Source: Candidatus Zixiibacteriota bacterium (GTDB lineage: Bacteria; Zixibacteria; MSB-5A5; JAABVY01). Taken from it: 7,674 nt of DNA. The number at the start of each line of letters is the position of its first letter. Position 1 is the stretch's first letter. The stretch is from contig JAABVY010000083.1 in assembly GCA_011777135.1 (NCBI GenBank), forward strand, positions 2,607-10,280, written 5' to 3'. The translations under genes were made by a program, and so were the position numbers. A model generated the notes under the pieces. It searched no databases. It had not been told where the DNA came from and saw nothing but the letters and a program-made list of their open reading frames with translations. Below are positions 1 through 6,002 of the stretch, one piece after another.

Positions 1-2543
1 CGGCAACCCCGGAAGAGATCAAAGCCCCATCACCCAATCCCGAAATCTATTCATCATCGGATCCATTTCCGGCCAGGATTGAACATAATGTCGGGACCTT
101 CGGATTCCGGGGATACCGGATTCAGGTACTCAAATTGAGACCGGTGGAATATATCCCCATAACCGGAGAGTTGAATTATTATGCAGAATTGACCGTGAAA
201 ATCACACTGGCTGAAGATAATGATGTCAATCCGCTTTATCGTGGATTGACTGAGGATTATGAGGCGGTCATGGATATGATCGATAACAGAGATGCCCTTT
301 ATTCTTATGATAATGCTCCCGGGAATGGCAGCCGGAGTTATGATATGATGATCCTCACAACTCCCGAATTAGCGCCGGCATTTCAAGATTTGAAGGACTA
401 TCATGATTCAACCGGCATAGTTACGGAAATCCACACGACAGATGAGATCAGCCTCTTTGCCCCGATTGGAATCCGCGATTTCATTAGAGACAGCTATCTC
501 GCTGATGGATTCCAGTATCTTCTGATTGGAGCTGACGACGATCTAATCCCCGCTCTTGACTTATATGTCCAATCCAGCGACAGTGATGATCCGTATGTCG
601 AAGTCGATATGCCCGGGGATATATATTATGCCTGCCTGGACGGTACCTATAATTACGATGGAGATACTCACTGGGGCGAGCCGACAGATGGCGAAGGCGG
701 AGGAGATGTCGATCTTATAGCCGAATTATTTGTGGGCAGGATTCCGGTCAACACAATCGCGGAAACGAATCAATATATTACCAAGATGTTTCAATATTTG
801 AATTCTGAGGATCCTTATCTAAATAAAGTGCTTCTTGCGGGAGAAAATCTGAGATTTGGAGGACTGGGAGAGTATGGCTCATATTCGCTGGAAGAATATA
901 TCGACGGCACCGATGAGCATGGCTACAGCACAGTCGGGTTCCCTTCAGCCATGTTTGAAATCGACAGTCTTTATGACCGGGATTATGCATTGAATGACTG
1001 GCCCAAAACCGAGATCACGACCAGAATGAACAACGGTGTACACTTCATTAATCATTACGGCCACTGTAACGAATTTTGGGCGCTCAAGATGTATTACGCA
1101 GATATTGTCACCATGGTATCCAACAGCGATCTGAATTTTATCTACACCCAGGGCTGCAGGGCAGGACATTTCGACGGCCTGGATTGCTGGGCGGAGTATG
1201 CCACGGTTATGGTGCCTCACGGGTCTGTGGCTGTCATCATGAATGCCCGCTACGGTTTTGGAGCTTACGATACTGACGGGCCCTCGCAGAGGTTCAACCG
1301 GGAATTCGTCGATGCAATCTTCAACCCGGCTGAAAATATGCCCGAACTGGGAAGAGCAAATCAGGATTCCAAAGAGGATAACCTCTACCGCATAGATGAG
1401 CCCTGCATGCGCTGGTGTTATTATCAACTGCATGTTTTTGGAGACCCAACTTTGAAGTTGAGGATCGATCCGGGATTGATATTCTCTTATCCCAACGGTG
1501 TGCCCGAGACCGTCGCTCCGGGCGAGAGGGCCAGTTTCGATCTCGCGGTGCAGGGAACCTGCGGGGGTACCCCGATAGAAGGCAGCGGCCTATTGCACTA
1601 TAGCCTGAACGGCGGTGAATATCTGGCTGAACCTTTGACGGAAATCTCATCAAACAATTATATAGTCGAATTGCCCGCGCTTGATTGCGGTGACACATTC
1701 GAATACTACCTGAGCGCCCAGGAATCCGGTAACGGGGATTTCTATCATCCGTCTCCCGCGACTCCGAATCAGGTACAGGTAGTTGATGAGTTCATAACTA
1801 TATTCGAGGATGATTTCGAGACCGACCTTGGGTGGACGATCTCGGGCGGCCAGTGGGAAAGAGGAGTACCGGCAGGGCTGGGCGGAGACGACCAGCAGTA
1901 CCCCAATCCAGATCCGGAAAGCGGATGTGTTGGTCCCAATGTCATGGGCTATAATCTGGAAGGTGACTATCTCGATAATATTCCTGAATATCATGTCACC
2001 AGCGCTCCTGTCGATTGCAGCGCTTATTCAAATATCCATTTGAAATTCTACCGCTGGCTGGGAATAGAGGGGCAAAATCGCGATCATGCCTGTTTACGAA
2101 TCTCAACTGATGGCACTAACTGGACCAAGATCTGGGAAAACACCTGCTGCATCAACGACAATGTCTGGATGGAAGTCGACTATGACATATCAGAATTCGT
2201 CGACGGCGAGCCGACCGTGTACATTCGATTTACAATGGGAAGCACAAACGGCGGTATGCGCTATTGCGGATGGAACATTGATGATGTCAGGTTGGTGTCG
2301 TATGAATGCAGTACTTATCTCTGTGGTGACTCAAACGGTGATGAAACTGTGAATGTGAGCGACGCGGTACATATTATAAACTATGTCTTTGTCGGCGGCA
2401 ATCCTCCCGATCCAATGGAATCGGGCGACTGCAACTGTGATGGCTCCTGCAATGTCTCCGACGCTGTCTGGATTATCAACTATGTCTTCGTGGGCGGGAA
2501 TGACCCATGTGACACGGACGGCAATGAGGAGCCGGACTGCTGA
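1..2543 (+). CDS. Secreted C25 (gingipain-family) cysteine peptidase with C-terminal dockerin, 5' partial
   Basis: The reading frame is open from the left edge (first whole codon at position 3) to the TGA at 2541-2543, giving about 846 visible residues; the true start and any signal peptide lie outside. The first ~60 residues resemble the end of a gingipain propeptide (PVEYIPITGEL). The peptidase C25 domain spans about 342-1463. By family analogy the catalytic dyad is the second His of HYGHC (codon 1062-1064) and the Cys of TQGCRAGH (codon 1155-1157), and the domain closes with the typical VFGDPTL. Next come an Ig-like segment (about 1473-1784), a beta-rich region resembling cleaved-adhesin/MAM-like domains (about 1797-2300, starting DDFETDLGW and ending GWNIDDVRLV) and a type I dockerin (about 2322-2540). 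The many paired cysteines and acidic, Asn/Gly-rich composition fit an exported, calcium-binding protein. Its role is probably extracellular proteolysis. Substrate specificity (Arg versus Lys) cannot be read. The TTG at 135 is not the real start, because the propeptide-like homology continues upstream of it. Confidence 0.9.
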   Translation, partial: ATPEEIKAPSPNPEIYSSSDPFPARIEHNVGTFGFRGYRIQVLKLRPVEYIPITGELNYYAELTVKITLAEDNDVNPLYRGLTEDYEAVMDMIDNRDALYSYDNAPGNGSRSYDMMILTTPELAPAFQDLKDYHDSTGIVTEIHTTDEISLFAPIGIRDFIRDSYLADGFQYLLIGADDDLIPALDLYVQSSDSDDPYVEVDMPGDIYYACLDGTYNYDGDTHWGEPTDGEGGGDVDLIAELFVGRIPVNTIAETNQYITKMFQYLNSEDPYLNKVLLAGENLRFGGLGEYGSYSLEEYIDGTDEHGYSTVGFPSAMFEIDSLYDRDYALNDWPKTEITTRMNNGVHFINHYGHCNEFWALKMYYADIVTMVSNSDLNFIYTQGCRAGHFDGLDCWAEYATVMVPHGSVAVIMNARYGFGAYDTDGPSQRFNREFVDAIFNPAENMPELGRANQDSKEDNLYRIDEPCMRWCYYQLHVFGDPTLKLRIDPGLIFSYPNGVPETVAPGERASFDLAVQGTCGGTPIEGSGLLHYSLNGGEYLAEPLTEISSNNYIVELPALDCGDTFEYYLSAQESGNGDFYHPSPATPNQVQVVDEFITIFEDDFETDLGWTISGGQWERGVPAGLGGDDQQYPNPDPESGCVGPNVMGYNLEGDYLDNIPEYHVTSAPVDCSAYSNIHLKFYRWLGIEGQNRDHACLRISTDGTNWTKIWENTCCINDNVWMEVDYDISEFVDGEPTVYIRFTMGSTNGGMRYCGWNIDDVRLVSYECSTYLCGDSNGDETVNVSDAVHIINYVFVGGNPPDPMESGDCNCDGSCNVSDAVWIINYVFVGGNDPCDTDGNEEPDC
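2322..2540 (+). other. Type I dockerin domain (two calcium-binding repeats) at the peptidase C-terminus
   Basis: Two F-hand-like repeats are visible. Each has Asp, Asn, Asp and Asp at loop positions 1, 3, 5 and 12: the first loop begins with the Asp codon at 2328 (GDSNGDETVNVSD) and the second with the Asp codon at 2427 (GDCNCDGSCNVSD). Each is followed by the same helix, INYVFVGG. All eight expected calcium ligands are present, so both sites look intact. The second repeat has extra cysteines and the tail ends PCD...PDC, suggesting disulfides. Dockerins classically bind cohesins. No cohesin is encoded in this window, so the partner is unknown, and the domain may serve as an anchoring or sorting module instead. 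Confidence 0.88.
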
Positions 2544-2593
2544 GAGTGAAAATTATGTCGGACGATTTTATTCCTAATCTATGGATCAGCTAG

Positions 2594-2646
2594 TTTCTAT
2601 TGCTGGTTATCACGACTCAAACAGGGAGTCGCCAAGTTAATAGAAA
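2594..2646. repeat. Two-step inverted repeat (hairpin) between convergent genes
   Basis: An 8-bp perfect outer stem (TTTCTATT at 2594-2601 with AATAGAAA at 2639-2646) encloses a 3-bp stem (2604-2606 with 2632-2634) and a 6-bp inner stem (CGACTC at 2613-2618 with GAGTCG at 2626-2631) around a 7-nt loop. It lies 50 bp after the stop of the peptidase gene and 22 bp after the stop of the convergent kinase gene, where a bidirectional terminator would sit. Neither strand has a T-run after the stem, so a classic intrinsic terminator is not supported. It could instead protect 3' ends or be a dispersed repeat copy. Confidence 0.5.
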
Positions 2647-2668
2647 AGTGCAGAGATTATAAATATAC

Positions 2669-4933
2669 TTATCGTCGGCCGGGTACAATTCTATTTAGAA
2701 GCGAATCCATCCTGGGATCATCTCTGTAATCATCGAATGCCTGATCGATCCCGAGAAATCTCAACCTCGAATCCCGGACCTCATACGCTCTCTCAAGCCA
2801 TTCAAACACATGATCAGCATCGCCAAGACGTGAATACGAGGTGGCAATCTCAGTCGGGGGGACATAATTCGACAGTGCCAGTTCCTCCAGAAGTTCGGCG
2901 TTTTTGCTCCAGTAACCTTCACGTCCATTCAGCTCGAAGGCTTCTTTAAGCTGCTTATAGTTCTGTTCAGATAAATGTCCGAAGGAGGGTTCAACCTGTA
3001 AGTGATTCCTGATCGCTTCCTCATGCCTTCCCTGTGCAGCAAGGGCCCAGGCCATTGGCAGGTTAACAAATTGAAACTCCGGGTTCATGTCCAGTATATT
3101 TTTCGCCAGCTCCACAGCTTTGTCGTAGTCTCTCGCCAAAAATTCTACAAATACCGCACCGGTGCATATTGCGGGAGATAGTGGATCCAGCTCAATTGCC
3201 TTTCGAATTATCTCTTTTGCCTCAATAAAGCGGCTCATTGAGGCCAGCATAAGAGCATACCAATGGTAGGCGGTGGGATAATTTGGTTTTAGCCTGAGTG
3301 CCGTGGTTAACTCTTGTTCTGCAGTCAAAGTATTGTAATCATAATTGAATCTGATCAAACCTAATGAGGCATGAGCCTCGGCCAATGATCCATCAAGCTT
3401 CAGCGCTTTCTTAGCCATCTCCCTTGCCATGGGATATGCTTCTCTAGGAGGCAAAAGCCATACCTGTTCGAGCAGATTGTAGCAGTCTGCCAATCCCGAG
3501 TAGGCCAGGGAATATTCCGGGTCAAGTTTCAATACCTTGTTAAAGCATTCAATTGCCTTTTGTAATCCGGTGGGAGTTCGGCTGTTCCAGTGATGACGTC
3601 CGAGAAGATATAGACGATAGGTTTCAAAATGCTCGAGGTGAGGCCTGGTGATTGCGGTCTTCTCCTTCCCCAGAAGCCTGACTCTCAGTTTATCAACCAC
3701 CGCCGTTGAAATCTCATTCTGTATTGCAAATATATCAGCAAGTTCCCGGTCATATTGATCAGACCAGAGATGTGTACCGTCTCCCGCTTTTACCAGCTGA
3801 ACATTTATCCGCAGTCTATTCCCTGCCTTCCTGACACTCCCCTCCAGGAGATTCTCAACATTGAGACGCCTTCCTATTTCGCGCACATCTTCATTCAATC
3901 CCTTGAATGCAAAGGAAGAGGTTCTGGCGATGACACGAAGATTCTCCAGGTGGGCCAGGGCATTGATCAATTCCTCAGCCATGCCATCACAGAAATACTC
4001 CTGCTCCGGATCGGCGCTCAGGTTGGCAAAGGGCAGCACCGCAACGGACATTCCTGCATGCTTATCGCTTATCCTCAGGCGGAGTTCGGGCTTCAGTCTT
4101 TTAAGATCGTTTATCACTTCAGAGGCGGATTTATAGCGTTCTTTCTTATCTTTGCTGAGCAGTTTGTAGATAATTTCCTGCATCCTCTTCCAGCCAGTGG
4201 TAATCGGTGGAGCAGGTTCGTTTAAGATAGCATGGAGAGTAGCCGCCGGATGCTCTTTCTTAAAAGGGGGCTTTCCCTCTATCATTTCATAAAGGACAAT
4301 ACCGAGTGAAAATAAGTCTGTTCGAGAGTCTACCTCCTCGCCTCGAATCTGCTCGGGCGACATATAGCCCGAGGTGCCGAGAGTCGATCCTGACGTTGTA
4401 AGAGACTGGTCATCCTGAATCCAAGCTAGCCCAAAATCGACTATTTGGGGACGCCTCGCTGAATCTACCAGTATGTTTGACGGCTTAATATCTCGGTGCA
4501 CAACGCCATTTTCGTGAGCCGCCTGCAGGCCTGAGCAAATTCCCAGGGCCAGATCGAGGATCTCGTCCCTGATTGGGTGCATGTTTTCCATGTATTCTCG
4601 CAGCGGCAAACCCTCGATATACTGCATCACAATAAACGGCCGGCCGGTATGCTCACCAGCCTCATAGACTGTGACGATGTTGGAATGCTCGAGCTTTGCG
4701 ATTGCCCGCGCCTCGCGTCGAAAACGAAGACGGGACTCCTCGTCCTGACACATTTTCGGTGGCAGGAATTTGATGGCGACTTTTCGATCCAGCTCCATAT
4801 CCTCCGCCAGAAAGACCTCACCCATTCCCCCCGAGCCAATCCTCTCAATGATCCTGTAATGAGATATCAGACTTCCAACAGCCAATATTAAAGTCGAACG
4901 GGTCTTGCCCCCATGTGAATCCTCTGCGCCCAA
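2669..4933 (-). CDS. Ser/Thr protein kinase with TolB/FlgO-like domain and TPR repeats
   Basis: This is a 754-residue Hanks-type (PknB-like) kinase fused to sensory or scaffold modules. All key kinase motifs are visible: glycine loop GSGGMG (33-38), ATP-binding Lys55 in VAIK, Glu74, catalytic loop HRDIKPSN (146-153), DFG (166-168) and SPE (192-194), with several Thr/Ser between DFG and SPE as likely autophosphorylation sites. It should therefore be active. Residues about 295-418 (SVAVLPFANLS onward) match the TolB N-terminal/FlgO-like domain that often follows such kinases and adenylate cyclases. About 437-640 are TPR repeats (for example AIECFNKVLKLDPEYSLAYSGL) and the tail ends with a family-typical DDPRMDSLL. 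No hydrophobic membrane segment separates the kinase from the TolB-like part (linker about 281-294), unlike many relatives, so a cytoplasmic protein is inferred. The TTG start (4931-4933) is chosen because AGGGGG lies 8 nt upstream and no ATG or GTG precedes the conserved ISHYRIIERIG. The target is unknown. Confidence 0.9.
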   Translation of the reverse strand: MGAEDSHGGKTRSTLILAVGSLISHYRIIERIGSGGMGEVFLAEDMELDRKVAIKFLPPKMCQDEESRLRFRREARAIAKLEHSNIVTVYEAGEHTGRPFIVMQYIEGLPLREYMENMHPIRDEILDLALGICSGLQAAHENGVVHRDIKPSNILVDSARRPQIVDFGLAWIQDDQSLTTSGSTLGTSGYMSPEQIRGEEVDSRTDLFSLGIVLYEMIEGKPPFKKEHPAATLHAILNEPAPPITTGWKRMQEIIYKLLSKDKKERYKSASEVINDLKRLKPELRLRISDKHAGMSVAVLPFANLSADPEQEYFCDGMAEELINALAHLENLRVIARTSSFAFKGLNEDVREIGRRLNVENLLEGSVRKAGNRLRINVQLVKAGDGTHLWSDQYDRELADIFAIQNEISTAVVDKLRVRLLGKEKTAITRPHLEHFETYRLYLLGRHHWNSRTPTGLQKAIECFNKVLKLDPEYSLAYSGLADCYNLLEQVWLLPPREAYPMAREMAKKALKLDGSLAEAHASLGLIRFNYDYNTLTAEQELTTALRLKPNYPTAYHWYALMLASMSRFIEAKEIIRKAIELDPLSPAICTGAVFVEFLARDYDKAVELAKNILDMNPEFQFVNLPMAWALAAQGRHEEAIRNHLQVEPSFGHLSEQNYKQLKEAFELNGREGYWSKNAELLEELALSNYVPPTEIATSYSRLGDADHVFEWLERAYEVRDSRLRFLGIDQAFDDYRDDPRMDSLLNRIVPGRR

Positions 4934-4941
4934 TTTTTTAA

Positions 4942-4947
4942 CCCCCT
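4942..4947 (-). promoter_or_regulatory. Shine-Dalgarno of the kinase gene, supports the TTG start
   Basis: On the minus strand AGGGGG lies 8 nt before the TTG at 4931-4933. There is no better-placed ATG or GTG upstream of the conserved kinase N-terminus, so this site decides the start. Confidence 0.6.
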
Positions 4948-4968
4948 GAAGGTATAAAGGCTTAAATC

Positions 4969-4997
4969 ATTATAATTATTCCTGCAGATAATGCAAA
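4969..4997 (-). promoter_or_regulatory. Predicted sigma70-type promoter of the kinase gene
   Basis: On the minus strand, TTTGCA (4997-4992) and a perfect TATAAT (4974-4969) are separated by 17 bp. The predicted transcription start, near 4962, would leave a leader of about 28 nt that includes the AGGGGG ribosome site. The -35 matches consensus at 4 of 6 positions. It faces away from the fabL promoter. Confidence 0.6.
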
Positions 4998-5065
4998 TGA
5001 AATTGGATTAAATCTGTATTCAAAGACTACCAACCCGATTTTTCATATCGGTGCCGGATTATCCT

Positions 5066-5082
5066 GCAATTAGGGTAATTGC
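5066..5082. promoter_or_regulatory. Candidate operator: perfect 7-3-7 dyad
   Basis: GCAATTA and TAATTGC form a perfect inverted repeat around a GGG spacer. The dyad lies about 60 bp upstream of the fabL -35 and about 70 bp upstream of the kinase -35, so it is central to the divergent region. Its size and symmetry fit binding of a dimeric helix-turn-helix regulator. The regulator is not identified and chance occurrence in AT-rich DNA cannot be excluded. Confidence 0.4.
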
Positions 5083-5143
5083 TGATTGAAAATTTCATTT
5101 TGCGGAACAACATATCCATTATCCGGTTTTTAGCAAACAATGA

Positions 5144-5172
5144 TTGACATATTAAACTATTAAGAGTATTAT
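5144..5172 (+). promoter_or_regulatory. Near-consensus sigma70-type promoter of fabL
   Basis: A perfect TTGACA (5144-5149) is followed after exactly 17 bp by TATTAT (5167-5172, 5 of 6 consensus). Transcription would start near 5179-5180, leaving a leader of about 23 nt that carries the AGGAGG site. This is the strongest-looking promoter in the window and suggests high, housekeeping-type expression. Confidence 0.8.
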
Positions 5173-5191
5173 TGTCCACATTACATCATCA

Positions 5192-5197
5192 AGGAGG
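5192..5197 (+). promoter_or_regulatory. Strong Shine-Dalgarno of fabL, fixes the GTG start
   Basis: A complete AGGAGG lies 5 nt upstream of the GTG at 5203-5205, and the protein's N-terminus (MEFKGKKALVTGS) is then of normal length for the family. Confidence 0.85.
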
Positions 5198-5202
5198 AAT
5201 TT

Positions 5203-5949
5203 GTGGAATTCAAAGGGAAGAAGGCGCTTGTTACAGGATCGACCCGGGGAATCGGTCTTGAAACGGCGCGGATCCTGGCAAAGGGCGGGGCTGATGTCTG
5301 TCTGAATTATTTTCGTTCCCGCAAGAATGCCGATGCCGCAGTCGAGGAATTGAAGTCATACGGCTCGGATGCTTTTGCTGTCAGGGCCAATGTGGGCAAC
5401 CATGAACACATCCCCCCTATCTTCGAACAGATCAAGGAAAAATGGGGAAAACTGGATATTCTTGTTTCCAATGCGGCCCTGGGATTACCCACGAGGGCAA
5501 TCGAGATGACCGACAAGGCCTGGCATCTTTCGATGCATACCAATGCCCAGGCGCTTCTGGTCCTGGTCCAGAAAGGCGAGTCCCTGATGCCTGATGGTTC
5601 CAAAATCGTGGCATTGTCCTCGCTCGGCTCCAACAGGTATATCCCCGGATACGCCGCAATCGGTGTCTCGAAAGCGGCAATTGAGACTCTTACACGCTAC
5701 CTGGCGTACGAACTTGCGGAACGCCGGATCAATGTCAACACAGTTTCAGGCGGGTTTATCGACACTGATGCTCTGAAAAGTTTCGAAAGCTATGAGCATA
5801 TGCTCAACGAGGCGATCCGCCGCACTCCCTACGGCCGTGCCGGAAAACCAGAGGAGGTAGCAGAGGTTGTGGCCTTTCTATGCAGCGACAAAGCCAGCTG
5901 GGTAACAGGTCAGGTGCTGGTTGTAGACGGCGGCTATTCGCTGGCATGA
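5203..5949 (+). CDS. fabL: Enoyl-ACP reductase, FabL type (SDR family)
   Basis: This 248-residue short-chain dehydrogenase/reductase probably reduces trans-2-enoyl-ACP to acyl-ACP with NAD(P)H, the last step of each fatty acid elongation round, in the cytoplasm. The nucleotide-binding glycine motif is TGSTRGIG (11-18) and the strand-4 motif is SNAA (89-92). The decisive feature is the active site: Tyr150 and Lys157 in YAAIGVSK give YX6K, the enoyl-reductase spacing, whereas FabG and ordinary SDRs have YX3K (residue 153 here is Ile). Segments recall Bacillus subtilis FabL from memory: ANVG, SSLGSNRY, GVSKAA, LTRYLAYEL, VSGGFIDTDALKSF and a VDGGYSL tail. Length is normal for FabL. It starts at GTG with AGGAGG 5 nt upstream and its own strong promoter. 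It is followed 53 bp later by alr. Other SDR substrates remain possible, but the YX6K spacing makes FabL the best call. FabL enzymes are known to be far less sensitive to triclosan than FabI. Confidence 0.8.
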   Translation: MEFKGKKALVTGSTRGIGLETARILAKGGADVCLNYFRSRKNADAAVEELKSYGSDAFAVRANVGNHEHIPPIFEQIKEKWGKLDILVSNAALGLPTRAIEMTDKAWHLSMHTNAQALLVLVQKGESLMPDGSKIVALSSLGSNRYIPGYAAIGVSKAAIETLTRYLAYELAERRINVNTVSGGFIDTDALKSFESYEHMLNEAIRRTPYGRAGKPEEVAEVVAFLCSDKASWVTGQVLVVDGGYSLA

Positions 5950-5958
5950 CCCGTTTTG

Positions 5959-5986
5959 TGTTAAAATTTGACTTATACCTTTAACA
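5959..5986. repeat. 7-bp inverted repeat flanking the alr -35 box
   Basis: TGTTAAA (5959-5965) and TTTAACA (5980-5986) are perfect inverted arms with a 14-bp spacer that contains the TTGACT -35 element. Centre-to-centre spacing of 21 bp (two helical turns) suits a dimeric repressor. A weak fabL terminator is less likely because the stem is AT-rich with a long loop and lacks a T-run. Confidence 0.35.
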
Positions 5987-5995
5987 GCATATATT
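5968..5995 (+). promoter_or_regulatory. Predicted promoter of alr, suggesting a leaderless mRNA
   Basis: TTGACT (5968-5973) and TATATT (5990-5995), each 5 of 6 consensus, are separated by 16 bp. Transcription would start around 6002-6003, directly at the alr ATG. This agrees with the lack of any Shine-Dalgarno before that ATG. Confidence 0.55.
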
Positions 5996-6002
5996 CAGCC
6001 AC

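Larger units (their letters stand above)
4934..5202. other. Divergent intergenic region between kinase and fabL
   Basis: This AT-rich 269-bp stretch has no coding signal. It carries the back-to-back kinase and fabL promoters near its two ends. The roughly 145 bp between the two -35 boxes are much longer than two simple promoters need and contain two small dyads (5066-5082 and 5087-5097), so a shared regulator-binding region is plausible. Confidence 0.7.

Noticed and set aside
135..137. TTG at 135 as the start of the peptidase gene
   Set aside because: The frame stays open to the left edge and the upstream residues (for example GTFGFRGYRIQVL) continue the propeptide-like pattern, so the gene is 5' partial.
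945..1698. Minus-strand open frames of 162 and 125 codons (945-1433 and 1321-1698)
   Set aside because: They lie opposite the C25 catalytic domain and the following Ig-like region, have no recognisable domain and mirror the codon pattern of the real gene.
2544..2668. Classic rho-independent terminator in the convergent gap
   Set aside because: The hairpin exists but no T-run follows it on either strand.
3755..4225. Plus-strand open frames of 156 and 91 codons
   Set aside because: They are antisense to the kinase C-lobe and TolB-like region, which has clear family motifs; the antisense products show none.
5203..5949. 3-oxoacyl-ACP reductase (FabG)
   Set aside because: FabG needs Tyr four residues before the catalytic Lys; here that position is Ile153 and the Tyr is seven residues before Lys157.
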